A stretch of 34,894 nucleotides of DNA from JBAZTO01 sp041661865 (GCA_041661865.1 JBAZTO010000045.1:1-34894); one strand, 5' to 3'; numbered from the stretch's first letter, positions 7,278 through 16,186 are shown. The notes: a model not told the origin generated them from the sequence alone. Translations and numbers: made by a program.

Positions 7278-8357
7278 ATGAACGCAAACGGCGAGGTGGA
7301 GCTGTTCGTGCCCGGGCGCTTGTGCCTGTTTGGCGAGCACAGCGACTGGGCGGCGGAGTTTGGCCTGCACAAGGGCTATTGCCTGGTGATCGGGACCGAC
7401 CAGGGCCTCTCCGCCGTCGCCCGCCCGAGCGAGGATTTCATTGTCGAAACCCAGATTCCCGACGCGGCGGGCAGGCCTTCGGGACGCGCCCGTCGGATGA
7501 GTTGCCCGTGGGACAGCCGGCATCTCTTGGCCGCGGCCAAGGACCAGACGGAGTTCTTCCGCTACTGTGCGGGCGTGGCTCATCAGGTCATTGGCCGGCC
7601 GGGCGTGACGGGCGGGCTGGAACTTCAGATCATCGGCATGGACCTGCCGCTCCGCAAGGGCGTCTCCAGTTCCGCCGCCGTGTGCATCCTGGTGGCCCGC
7701 GCCATCGACGCGGTGTACGGCCTGGGGCTTTTCCCGCACGAGCTGATGGAAATCGCCTACCTGGGCGAACGCCTCACCGACAGCCAGTGCGGGCGGATGG
7801 ACCAGGCCTGCATCTACGGCAAGACGCCGGTTCTGTTGACCTTTCAGCGATCGGCCGAAATCCGTGTCGAGCCGGTCTTCTGCGGCCAGGAGATCCAGAT
7901 GTTCTTCGTGGACCTGGCCGGCAAGAAGGACACCGTCAAAATCCTGGCCGACCTTCGTGCCGCCTACCTCACCAGCGAGAACCTCAAGAACGCCCTGGGG
8001 CCAGCCAATGAAGCCATCGTTCGCTCGGCCTACCGGGCCATGATGGGGGGCGACGCGGCCCGCCTGGGCGAACTGATGACGCAGTCGCAGCAGCAGTTTG
8101 ACTCCCTGGTGGCTCCGCACAGCCCCGAACAGTTGTCCAGCCCGCTGCTGCACCAGGTGCTGACCCTGGAGTGCATCCAGGAGCACGTTTACGGCGGCAA
8201 GGGCGTGGGCAGCCAGGGCGACGGCACGGCCCAGTTTGTCGCCCGCAGCGCCGCCGACCGCGACAAGGCGATGGAGAATATCACGCGGAACTTCCCGCAG
8301 ATGCAGTGCTTCCCGCTGACCATCAGCCCCCAGGGCAGGAAGGCGCAACGGATGTAG
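7278..8357 (+). CDS. galactokinase-like GHMP sugar kinase
   Basis: A 359-residue soluble kinase that should phosphorylate a sugar at C1 with ATP. The start at 7278 follows AAAGGA. Motif 1 is GRLCLFGEHSDW (13-24), the sugar-binding signature with HSDW where galactokinase has HTDY. The GHMP ATP-binding loop is PLRKGVSSSAA (124-134). CGRMDQ (171-176) contains Asp175, matching the catalytic aspartate of galactokinase, and motif 3 is GGKGVGSQGDGTA near residue 315. The substituted substrate motif and insertions argue against plain galactokinase; arabinose, glucuronate or another uronate-linked sugar are alternatives. Uronate use fits the nearby pectin genes but is inference. Confidence 0.8.
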   Translation: MNANGEVELFVPGRLCLFGEHSDWAAEFGLHKGYCLVIGTDQGLSAVARPSEDFIVETQIPDAAGRPSGRARRMSCPWDSRHLLAAAKDQTEFFRYCAGVAHQVIGRPGVTGGLELQIIGMDLPLRKGVSSSAAVCILVARAIDAVYGLGLFPHELMEIAYLGERLTDSQCGRMDQACIYGKTPVLLTFQRSAEIRVEPVFCGQEIQMFFVDLAGKKDTVKILADLRAAYLTSENLKNALGPANEAIVRSAYRAMMGGDAARLGELMTQSQQQFDSLVAPHSPEQLSSPLLHQVLTLECIQEHVYGGKGVGSQGDGTAQFVARSAADRDKAMENITRNFPQMQCFPLTISPQGRKAQRM

Positions 8358-8710
8358 GCGAGGCTGGCGGGTTTAGTAATGGGTCAGGGCGTCTTCTGGC
8401 CGATAATACGTTCGTATAGGCTTATGCAACGTGGCCGCCCAGTAGGCATTGCGGCGATGCAGGCCTTAGGAAATATTTTGTAACTGCCCGCGCAGTCGTA
8501 TAGTATTACGTTGTTAACTACCTTGGGTCTCGCGGCGGGTAGATGGTGTGCAATAGGTACGCTGGCTTGGTTGGGTGCCGGGAGGGAGTGCGCAAAATCT
8601 TTTCCCGATCGGGGCGACACCTCGCCCGGGCGGGCACAGAGCCGCCGTGGATGGCGGGGAACACTTTCGGCGCGGACGTAGAGGCTGAAAATCGCAATCG
8701 GTCGGTCAAA
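8358..8710. other. 353-bp intergenic region upstream of the export operon
   Basis: No credible gene is seen here. It holds a probable promoter at 8478-8506 and about 200 nt of leader before the first gene of the operon. A small hairpin (GCATTGCGGCGATGC) lies near 8447. A frame is open from 8543 into the adaptor gene but lacks a ribosome site and would bury the signal peptide. Confidence 0.5.
8478..8506 (+). promoter_or_regulatory. putative promoter of the export operon
   Basis: TTGTAA (8478-8483) and TAGTAT (8501-8506) are 17 bp apart; an overlapping TATAGT lies at 8499-8504. It is the best sigma70-like pair in the gap upstream of the five-gene operon. Confidence 0.35.
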
Positions 8711-9598
8711 ATGCAATCACACAAAACTTGTTTGGCACTGGCGTTATCGGTTCTCCTGGCACTGCTGGCCCATCCGGCGCTGTCCTTGGCTGAAGGCGTT
8801 GCGGCCATTACCAGGCCCAGCGAGGACGTCAGACTGCCGTTCGTCAGCCCCGGAAGGGTTGCCAAGGTTCTGGTCAAGGAAGGCGACAACGTCGCTGCCA
8901 ACCAGATCCTTATGGCCCAGGAGGACGAGGTGGAGCAGATCCGCCTGGCGCAACTGGACGCCACGGCCAGGGACTTGACCAAGATTCTGTACGCCGAAGC
9001 CCAGCTCGAGCAGAAACAGGTGAATCTCAAGCGGCTCAACGAGATCAACCCCAACGCCACGAACGCGACTGAAAAAGAGTTGGCCCAGCTGGATGTCACA
9101 TCGGCTGATCTTTCCAAGCAGTTGGCGGAGTTCGAGCACAGGCAAGATCTCCTGAAGTACGACGAAATGAAGGCCCAGATCGAGCGGATGAAGCTCAAGA
9201 GCCCCTTCGCCGGAAAGATCGAGCAGATCGTCCTTCACGTGGGCGAAGGTCCCGATGCGGGCGTCTACGCGGTTCGGTTGGTGAAGATCGATCCCCTGTG
9301 GATCGACGTGCCCGTGCCGCTGGGGCAGGCGCTGAAGTTGGAGGTCGGCGGCGTGGGGAAGGCGGATTTCTCGCCGTTTGGCGGCGGCGTGGTCGAAGGC
9401 AAGGTGGTTCACATCGCCGCCATCGGCGACGCGGCCAGCGACACCCTCACGGTGCGCCTGGAGATACCCAACCCCTCATCCCGTCCGGCGGGTGAGCGCG
9501 TGCTGGTGAGTTTCCCACGGGGCAAGCTGGCCGAAGTTTCCGGTCCGGCTTCGCAACCGATAACCCAAGAGGCCCAAGGGGGCCAGAAAGAGGAGTGA
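8711..9598 (+). CDS. periplasmic HlyD/RND-type adaptor, first gene of export operon
   Basis: A 295-residue exported adaptor. A signal peptide covers residues 1-28 (hydrophobic ALALSVLLALLA, then LSLAEG). The first lipoyl half-motif (VSPGRVAKVLVKEGDNVAANQIL) is near residues 37-60. A coiled-coil hairpin rich in Gln/Glu/Leu follows to about residue 155, then the second half (MKLKSPFAGKIEQI) and a beta-barrel domain. This is the membrane-fusion architecture that bridges an inner-membrane export machine to the envelope. It is shorter than a typical RND adaptor and has no RND pump nearby. The next gene starts 3 nt after its stop, and two further genes of the operon carry HlyD-like modules. Confidence 0.8.
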   Translation: MQSHKTCLALALSVLLALLAHPALSLAEGVAAITRPSEDVRLPFVSPGRVAKVLVKEGDNVAANQILMAQEDEVEQIRLAQLDATARDLTKILYAEAQLEQKQVNLKRLNEINPNATNATEKELAQLDVTSADLSKQLAEFEHRQDLLKYDEMKAQIERMKLKSPFAGKIEQIVLHVGEGPDAGVYAVRLVKIDPLWIDVPVPLGQALKLEVGGVGKADFSPFGGGVVEGKVVHIAAIGDAASDTLTVRLEIPNPSSRPAGERVLVSFPRGKLAEVSGPASQPITQEAQGGQKEE

Positions 9599-9601
9599 CA
9601 C

Positions 9602-9937
9602 ATGGTTGATGAGAACGTTGACAAGCCCGCTGAGGAGCCGGTCGGCCAGCAGATGCGTATTCGTCTGGACGAGCGTGAAATGAAGACAGTGTACGCCAAC
9701 GCCTTCCGTACCAACGGGACGGCCGAGGAAGTCATGCTGGACTTCGGACTCAACCTGGCCGTGCCGCCGGCGCCGGGGCAGACCCAGCCGGAAATCACGT
9801 TCCAAATCACCGACCGGGTGATCCTGAATTACTACTCGGCCAAGCGGTTGGCCATTACGCTCAGCCAGTTGATTCGGCGGCACGAAGAGCAGTTTGGCAC
9901 GTTGGAACTGGACGTCAACAAGCGGCGCGCGAAATAG
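9602..9937 (+). CDS. DUF3467 family protein
   Basis: A 111-residue soluble protein matching the small DUF3467 family by the run YANAFRTNGTAEEVMLDFG (residues 36-54), then RVILNYYSAKRLAITL and a C-terminal EEQFGTLELDV. The family has no established biochemical function; members are small proteins of unknown role. Here it lies 3 nt after the adaptor gene and 35 nt before the GAF-HlyD gene, so it is probably co-translated with the export operon and may be a cytoplasmic accessory or chaperone of it. That role is inference from position only. Confidence 0.8.
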   Translation: MVDENVDKPAEEPVGQQMRIRLDEREMKTVYANAFRTNGTAEEVMLDFGLNLAVPPAPGQTQPEITFQITDRVILNYYSAKRLAITLSQLIRRHEEQFGTLELDVNKRRAK

Positions 9938-9972
9938 CACGGCCTGGCCGTGACAACGCAGGCAGAAAGTCA

Positions 9973-11895
9973 GTGACGATGGACGTCGGACGCACCATTC
10001 AGCAGGACAGCCATCCTCGGACAGTCTCCGCGGGAGACCTGGTGGACCGCATCAGCCGGTTCGACGGTCCCCCGGAGCTGTTCCTGATCAACCTGCTTGC
10101 CGTGCAGTGCCACATCGCCTCCGCTGACGCGGGGGCCATTCTTCGCGGCAGCGGCGAGAAGGACATCGAGGCGGTGGCGGTCTATCCGCCCCTGGCCCAG
10201 GGCGCGACGGCGCCGGTCTGGCTGGCCCAGTCGGCTGAACTCAGCGGCCAGATACTCAAGGCCGGGGTGACGGCCATCCGCCCGCTGCGGTCGCCCGAGG
10301 AGCTGTACGGCCAGCCGGCCAAGCGGCACCTGGTCATGGTTCCCCTTCGCGGGGGCAACCAGATCCGCGGGCTGGAGGCGTTTGTTGTCTCCACCGACGA
10401 TCTGTCGGTTCTGACGGCCTGTTGCGACCGCCTGGAACTGACCACCGGCCTGTTGAGCCTCTACGAGATGCGCCTGACCCTCCAGCGCCGCCAGTTGGAC
10501 CTGCGAAGGCTGCGCGTGGCGATGGAGACCCTCTCGGCCGTCAACGAGCACAACCGGTTTACCGGCGCGGGCATGACCTTGTGCAATGAGATGGCCAGCC
10601 GGTGGAACTGCGAACGTGTGGGTCTGGGGTTCCTCAAGGGACGATACGTCCATCTCAAGGCGATGTCCCACACCGAGAAGTTCAACCGGAAGATGAAGGT
10701 GGTCCAGGACATCGAGGCCGCGATGGAAGAGTGCCTCGACCAGAACGTGGAGATTATCTATCCCGCCGATCCGCAGGCGACCTACGTCAGTCGCGCGGCG
10801 GCCGAGTTGTCCAAGCGGCACGGGCCGCACACCATGGTTAGCTTTCCACTTCGCCTCAACGGCGAGGAGCTGGCCGTCGTGACGATGGAGAGGCCCGCCG
10901 ACCAACCCTTCACTCTCGATGAGTTGGAGGCGTTGCGACTGACGTGCGATCTGACCACCCCGCGCCTGGCGGGCCTGCATGACAGTGACGTGTGGTTTGG
11001 GGCGGCCCTGGCCAAATGGCTCCGCAAGGGCCTGGCCGGGGCGCTAAGCCCCAAGCACACCTGGGCCAAGGCGTTGGCCATCGCCGCGGCGGGTCTGCTG
11101 GCGTTCGTCTTTTTCGCCAAGGGCGACTTCCAGGCCGAGGCGCCTTTCGCGCTTCAGGCCACCAAGATGCAAGTCGTGCCCGCGCCCTTTGAGGGCTACC
11201 TCAAGAGTGTCGCGGTACGCCCAGCCGACTACGTCGAGGCCGGCGCATCCCTGGCCGAGCTGGATACGATCGAACTGCGCCTGCAACTGGGACAGGCCCG
11301 GGCCGAGAAGGCCGCCTACCTGAAACAGGCCGATGCCGCCCTGGCGACGGCCGGTTTGGGCAAAGACGGCGCGACCAAGATGGCCGAGAGGCAGATCGCC
11401 GAGGCCAGCGCCCAGAAGGTCGACGCCCAGATCAAGGTTCTGGAATACCGAATCGCCAAGGGCAGCATTGTCACGCCGATCGCGGGCTTTGTGGTGACCG
11501 GCGATCTGGAAAAGCAGATCGGCGCGCCGGTCAAGACCGGGGACGTGATGTTCGAGATTGCCCCGCTGGAGTCGCTACGGGCGGAGCTTTCGGTGCCCGA
11601 GGACCAGATCGCCGATGTACAGGTGGGGCAACGGGGCGATCTGGCCACGGTCGGCCATCCCGAATCGAAACTGTCCTTTGTTGTCGAGCGGATCAACCCG
11701 GTGGCCGAGGTGGACAAGCAGAACAACGTCTTCAAAGTCCGCGTGAAGCTGGAGAACGTCGACCTCAAGGGCGCGGAGAGTTGGCTGCGTCCAGGCATGG
11801 AAGGCGTGGCCAAGGTGGACATCGGCAAGAAGAGCTACGCATGGCTGTGGACGCGGCGGCTGACCAACTGGGTGCGGATGAAGTTGTGGATTTGA
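9973..11895 (+). CDS. GAF-transmembrane-HlyD fusion protein
   Basis: A 640-residue inner-membrane protein with an unusual order. The N-terminus is cytoplasmic and carries two GAF-like regions (about 35-150 and 185-325; the second includes MASRWNCERVGLGFLKGRYVHLKAMS). One membrane helix follows at about 365-382 (ALAIAAAGLLAFVFF). A periplasmic HlyD-type region (about 390-635) has lipoyl halves APFEGYLKSVAVRPADYVEAGASLAEL and GSIVTPIAGFVVTGDLEKQIG around a short coiled coil. GAF domains bind small molecules or mediate dimer signalling, so this subunit may couple a cytoplasmic signal to the periplasmic adaptor ring. The start is GTG 9973 or ATG 9979; both fit. It is the third gene of the operon. 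The GAF assignment is by fold-like pattern and is less certain than the HlyD part. Confidence 0.75.
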   Translation: MTMDVGRTIQQDSHPRTVSAGDLVDRISRFDGPPELFLINLLAVQCHIASADAGAILRGSGEKDIEAVAVYPPLAQGATAPVWLAQSAELSGQILKAGVTAIRPLRSPEELYGQPAKRHLVMVPLRGGNQIRGLEAFVVSTDDLSVLTACCDRLELTTGLLSLYEMRLTLQRRQLDLRRLRVAMETLSAVNEHNRFTGAGMTLCNEMASRWNCERVGLGFLKGRYVHLKAMSHTEKFNRKMKVVQDIEAAMEECLDQNVEIIYPADPQATYVSRAAAELSKRHGPHTMVSFPLRLNGEELAVVTMERPADQPFTLDELEALRLTCDLTTPRLAGLHDSDVWFGAALAKWLRKGLAGALSPKHTWAKALAIAAAGLLAFVFFAKGDFQAEAPFALQATKMQVVPAPFEGYLKSVAVRPADYVEAGASLAELDTIELRLQLGQARAEKAAYLKQADAALATAGLGKDGATKMAERQIAEASAQKVDAQIKVLEYRIAKGSIVTPIAGFVVTGDLEKQIGAPVKTGDVMFEIAPLESLRAELSVPEDQIADVQVGQRGDLATVGHPESKLSFVVERINPVAEVDKQNNVFKVRVKLENVDLKGAESWLRPGMEGVAKVDIGKKSYAWLWTRRLTNWVRMKLWI

Positions 11896-11923
11896 GAGCG
11901 ACTTGAAACTCGAAGATCGAAAT

Positions 11924-11942
11924 CACAGGCGGGACGCCTGTG
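11924..11942. repeat. short extragenic palindrome inside the export operon
   Basis: CACAGGCG-GGA-CGCCTGTG followed by CTACC, identical to the unit at 26269-26287. It sits in the 110-bp gap between the GAF-HlyD and M50 genes, the only gap of more than 40 bp in the operon. Confidence 0.85.
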
Positions 11943-12005
11943 CTACCGATCGGCCGTGTTGATTCGGATTTTGAGATATGAGTTTGCTGTCGTTGAGGTC
12001 TTGCC

Positions 12006-14195
12006 TTGCCTGTTGAACGCCCCACATTCAGCGAGTCCTGGTACCGTGTCGCGGAGATGCGTCCGCGCCTTCGCTCCACCGTGCAGGCCCACCGCCAGCA
12101 TTTTCGCGGGATGATGTGGTACGTCCTCCAGGATCCCTCCAACAACGAGTTTTCCCGTCTCAGCGAGAGCGCCTACCGCTTCGTGGCCCTGCTGGACGGG
12201 CAGCGCAAGGTGGCCGACGCGTGGAGGATCTGCAACGAGCAGATGGGCGACTCGGCCCCCACCCAGGGCGAGGCCATCCAACTGATGGGCCAGCTCTACA
12301 CTGCCAACCTGCTCCATGCCGAGCTGCCCCCCGACGCCGCGGGCCTGCTGGAGCGGTTCCGCAAGCGGAAGGTCCGCGAGATCCAGAGCTACCTGATGAA
12401 CCTGCTGTTCATCCGCATTCCCCTCATCGACCCCGACGAGTTTCTCAATCGCTGGGTCCACATTTTTGGCAAGCTCTTCACCTGGTACGGCCTGGTGTTC
12501 TGGGTGCTGATGGTGGGAGCGGGCTTTTACTTCGTGGCCGGCCGGTTCGGCGAACTGGGCAAGAGTTCGGCGGGCGTCCTGGACCCCGAGAACCTGCCGT
12601 TGCTGTACCTGGTGATGTTCATTCGCTCGCTGTTCCACGAATTCGGCCACGCCTTTTCCTGTAAAAGGTTCGGCAAGATCAGCGGCAGCGGGGGCGAAGT
12701 GCATGTGATGGGCGTGATGTTCCTGGTATTTGCGCCCTTCCCCTACGTCGACGCGTCGAGCATGTGGGCCTTCCGCAGCAAGTGGCACCGTTCGATCGTC
12801 TGTGCCGCGGGCATGCTGGTGGAACTGCCGCTGGCTGCCATTGCAGCCATCCTATGGGCCCAGACTGCCGAGGGCACGGCTATTCATGCCCTGGCCTACA
12901 ACATGATGTTCCTCTCCAGCGTCTCGACGGTGTTGTTCAACGCCAACCCGTTGCTGCGTTACGACGGCTACTACATGCTGTCGGACCTGTTGGAGATCCC
13001 CAACCTGGCCCCGCGGAGCAAGGAATTCCTCTACTACCTCGTTCGCCGTTACGTCTACGGCGTCAAGAAACTCCGCAGCCCGGCCCACACGCGCGGCGAG
13101 CGGATATGGTTTGTCTTCTACGGCATCTCCTCCGGCATCTACCGCGTGTTCATATCGTTCTGGATATTGATGTTCGTGGCCGACAAGCTCTTCCTGCTGG
13201 GCGCGGTGCTGGCGGTGGCCGGGCTGATCGCCTGGGTCTGCGTGCCGCTGGTCAAATTCGTTCGCTACCTGGCCACCAGCAACGAACTGCTTCGCGTGCG
13301 GGCGCGGGCGGTGGCACTGACGCTCGCGGCGGCGGCCGCACTGGTGGTGGGGGTGGGCTTTGTCTCTGTGCCCGACCGTTTCAGGGTCGAAGGCGTGGTC
13401 GAACCACCGGACATGACCGTGGTGCATGCCGGGGCCGACGGCTTCGTCGAGGAGTTCCTGCCTTCGGGAACCGCCGTCACCGCCGGCGGGCCGGTGCTGA
13501 TCAGGGCGGTCAACAAGGAACTCGAGTGTAACCGTGAGGCCCTGGCCGCCGAGCGGCGGGGCCTGGAGGCCAGGCAGCGGGCTGCTCGGACGCAGGATCT
13601 CTCGCTGGCACAGACTTACGCCGAGCAGATCGTCGTCGTGGATGAGCAGATCGCCCGGGCCGACAAGCAGCTGGCCGATCTGGAAATCAGGCCGACCCAC
13701 GCGGGAACCTGGATCTCCCCGGAAATCGAGCGAACCAAGGGCGCCTACCTGCGCCGCGGCGACACGGTGGGGATCCTCGCCAGTCTGGACAAGGTCGTGG
13801 TCCGCTCGTTCGCCGGGCAGGAATCGTTCGGCAGCGTCTTCCAGGCTTATGTGCATGGCAACGTCGGCACGGTGCAGCTTCGCGTCAAGGGGCGGCCGGA
13901 CATGCGGTTGACCGGCACCATTGAGAAGATCCTTCCCGCCGGGCAGGACCGTTTGCCCGCGGCCTCCCTGGGCTACAACGCCGGCGGCTCCATTCAGACG
14001 GCCGTGGACGACCCCAAGGGAATCAAGTCCGCCGAGCGGCTTTTTGAAATTCGCATCATTCCCAGCCCCGACTCACCGGTGCGGCTGCTGGCGGGACAGC
14101 GGGTCATTGCCCGCCTGGAAGTGCCCGCCAAGCCGCTGATCGTGCAGTGGTGGCGCGCGGGCCTGCAACTGGTCCAGAAGAGGTTCCACAGCTAA
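12006..14195 (+). CDS. M50 site-2 protease with PqqD-like N-terminus and HlyD-like C-terminus
   Basis: A 729-residue membrane zinc protease of the peptide-metalloprotease (YydH-like) type. Residues about 30-105 (WYVLQDPSNNEFSRLSESAY, then LLDGQRKVADAW) have the pattern of a PqqD-like winged helix, the leader-recognition element of RiPP systems. Residues about 150-450 are membrane helices with the zinc site HEFGH (211-215) and NANPLLRYDGYYML, whose Asp320 is the third ligand. After a last helix near residue 445, residues 455-729 form a periplasmic HlyD-like domain (VVHAGADGFVEEFLPSGTAV, a short coiled coil, then LEIRPTHAGTWI). It may recognise, cut or hold an exported substrate. The start is TTG 12006 after GAGG; ATG 12057 is the alternative but would remove conserved-looking residues. 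The SecA-like gene begins 2 nt after its stop. Confidence 0.82.
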   Translation: MPVERPTFSESWYRVAEMRPRLRSTVQAHRQHFRGMMWYVLQDPSNNEFSRLSESAYRFVALLDGQRKVADAWRICNEQMGDSAPTQGEAIQLMGQLYTANLLHAELPPDAAGLLERFRKRKVREIQSYLMNLLFIRIPLIDPDEFLNRWVHIFGKLFTWYGLVFWVLMVGAGFYFVAGRFGELGKSSAGVLDPENLPLLYLVMFIRSLFHEFGHAFSCKRFGKISGSGGEVHVMGVMFLVFAPFPYVDASSMWAFRSKWHRSIVCAAGMLVELPLAAIAAILWAQTAEGTAIHALAYNMMFLSSVSTVLFNANPLLRYDGYYMLSDLLEIPNLAPRSKEFLYYLVRRYVYGVKKLRSPAHTRGERIWFVFYGISSGIYRVFISFWILMFVADKLFLLGAVLAVAGLIAWVCVPLVKFVRYLATSNELLRVRARAVALTLAAAAALVVGVGFVSVPDRFRVEGVVEPPDMTVVHAGADGFVEEFLPSGTAVTAGGPVLIRAVNKELECNREALAAERRGLEARQRAARTQDLSLAQTYAEQIVVVDEQIARADKQLADLEIRPTHAGTWISPEIERTKGAYLRRGDTVGILASLDKVVVRSFAGQESFGSVFQAYVHGNVGTVQLRVKGRPDMRLTGTIEKILPAGQDRLPAASLGYNAGGSIQTAVDDPKGIKSAERLFEIRIIPSPDSPVRLLAGQRVIARLEVPAKPLIVQWWRAGLQLVQKRFHS

Positions 14196-14197
14196 CC

Positions 14198-16186
14198 GTG
14201 ACCTCCGCACCCAGCACAATCTGGCGGATGCTGGCCCAGCGGGCGAGCAGCCAGGAATTGCCCAAGGGCCTCGACGCCATTTGGGATGCCGGCGCGGGCA
14301 TTCTCCAACGCATCAGGCCGCGACGGACGCGGTTCCTGGCCCAGGCCCAGGACGTCCTGGCCTTGCACCCGAAGTACAAAGACATTTCCGACGGCAGGCT
14401 CCGCCAGGCCGCCGCCGACATGCGCGACCTGTTCCGTTGCGGGCGCGAGACCCGCGAGCAACTCATCGAGGCCTTCGCCATCATTCGCGAGGTGGACTTC
14501 CGCCAACTGGGCGAGCGGCCTTACCTGGTGCAGGTGGCCGGCGCGTCGGCGATTGAGGCCGGCTGCATCGCCGAGATGGCCACCGGCGAGGGCAAGACCC
14601 TGACCGCGACCATGCCCGCCGTGATCGCCGGCTGGCGGGGCAAGGGCTGCCACGTCATCACCGTCAACGATTACCTGGCCAAGCGCGACGCGGAGTGGAT
14701 GCAGAAGATCTATAATTTCTGCGGCCTGACCTGTGCCTCCATCGAGCAGGCTACGCCGCCTCCGGATCGCCGGGCCGCCTACCAGGCTGACATCACCTAT
14801 TGCACCAACAAGGAAGTAACAGCCGACTACCTGCGCGACCGCCTGGCCCTGGGGCGACTCAGCGGCCTGCCCTCGGCGCTGCTGGCCAAGATCGCCGAAG
14901 GCACCGGCAGCGGGACCGACCGCCTCGTGCAGCGAGGCCTGCACCACGCGATCATCGACGAGGCCGACTCGGTGCTCATCGACGAGGCTGTCACGCCGCT
15001 GATTATCTCCGGCCCGGCCCCCAACGCCGAGCAGGTGGAGGCTTTCCAGCAGGCGATGACCCTGGCGTCCGAGCTGGCGGCCGGCCGGGACTACCGCGTC
15101 GATCAGCGTTATCGCGAGGTGGACCTGTCCGACGCGGGCAAGGGACGGCTGGAGGAGTTGGCCGAGTCGATGGGGGGCATCTGGGCCGGCGCCCGCCGCC
15201 GTGAGGAGCTGGTCACCCAGGCGCTGACGGCCCGCGAGTTCTACCTGCGCGACAAGCAATACATCGTCAACGAAGAGAAGATCATGATCGTTGACGAATT
15301 CACCGGGCGACTGATGCCCGACCGCGAGTGGCGCGACGGCCTGCACCAGGCCATCGAGGCCAAGGAGGGGCTGAAGGTCAATCCGCCCAAGGAGACTTAC
15401 GCCCGCATCAGCTTCCAGCGATTCTTCCGGCAGTACAAGAAGCTCTCGGGCATGACCGGCACAGCCGCCGAGGCCTGGCGCGAATTCTGGCAGATCTATC
15501 ACACTCCGACGGTGGTCATACCGACCAATCGCCCGCGGATTCGCAAGAACTTCGCCGACCGCGTCTACACGACGGAGGCGGCCAAGTGGGCCGCGTTGGT
15601 GGAGGAGATCGTTCGCGTCCACAAGACCGGCCGGCCGATCCTGGTGGGCACGCGGAGCGTCCGCTCCAGCGAGTACCTCAGCACCTTGCTGGCCGCACAG
15701 GGGCTCGACCACCAGGTGCTCAACGCCGTCCGCCACGCCGAGGAGGCCCAGGTGGTCGCCGGCGCCGGCCAGGCCGGACGCATCACCGTCGCGACCAACA
15801 TGGCCGGTCGCGGCACGGACATCAAGCTGGGTCGCGGCGTGGCCGAGAAGGGCGGCCTGCACGTCGTCGCCGCCGAACGGCACGAGTCCGGCCGCGTCGA
15901 CCGACAGCTCTACGGCCGCAGCGGACGCCAGGGCGACCCGGGCAGCGCCCAGGCCATTGTCTGCCTGGAGGATGAACTGCTGACCCGCCACGCCGCGCAG
16001 GCCGGCCGCTGGCTGCGCCGCCGATACGGCAACGGCGACCAGGAGATTTCCTCCGGGTTCATTCGCCGCGTCTTCGGCGCCGCGCAGAAGCACGCCGAGT
16101 CCCAGGCCCTCAAGCAGCGCAAAGGCGTGCTCAAGACCGACGACTGGCTCGACCAGTACCTCGGCTTCGCGGGTGTGGAGAAGTAA
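14198..16186 (+). CDS. short SecA-like translocase ATPase
   Basis: A 662-residue SecA homologue. Walker A is ATGEGKT (128-134, Lys133); DEAD is at 254-257 in IIDEADSVLIDEA; the preprotein-crosslinking region lies around 150-380. MTGTA begins at 419 and the second-motor motif ATNMAGRGTDI spans 532-542. E. coli SecA has about 900 residues: this protein stops shortly after the second nucleotide-binding domain. It lacks most of the helical wing and scaffold region and the C-terminal zinc/SecB tail, so it is unlikely to be the housekeeping SecA. GTG 14198, 2 nt after the M50 stop and downstream of AGAGG, is the chosen start. Being last in an operon with adaptors and a protease suggests dedicated export of a particular substrate; this is inference. 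Confidence 0.88.
   Translation: MTSAPSTIWRMLAQRASSQELPKGLDAIWDAGAGILQRIRPRRTRFLAQAQDVLALHPKYKDISDGRLRQAAADMRDLFRCGRETREQLIEAFAIIREVDFRQLGERPYLVQVAGASAIEAGCIAEMATGEGKTLTATMPAVIAGWRGKGCHVITVNDYLAKRDAEWMQKIYNFCGLTCASIEQATPPPDRRAAYQADITYCTNKEVTADYLRDRLALGRLSGLPSALLAKIAEGTGSGTDRLVQRGLHHAIIDEADSVLIDEAVTPLIISGPAPNAEQVEAFQQAMTLASELAAGRDYRVDQRYREVDLSDAGKGRLEELAESMGGIWAGARRREELVTQALTAREFYLRDKQYIVNEEKIMIVDEFTGRLMPDREWRDGLHQAIEAKEGLKVNPPKETYARISFQRFFRQYKKLSGMTGTAAEAWREFWQIYHTPTVVIPTNRPRIRKNFADRVYTTEAAKWAALVEEIVRVHKTGRPILVGTRSVRSSEYLSTLLAAQGLDHQVLNAVRHAEEAQVVAGAGQAGRITVATNMAGRGTDIKLGRGVAEKGGLHVVAAERHESGRVDRQLYGRSGRQGDPGSAQAIVCLEDELLTRHAAQAGRWLRRRYGNGDQEISSGFIRRVFGAAQKHAESQALKQRKGVLKTDDWLDQYLGFAGVEK

Noticed and set aside
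8711..9598. RND or ABC multidrug efflux pump component
   Set aside because: No RND permease or ABC transporter gene is present; the partners are an M50 protease and SecA-like ATPase.
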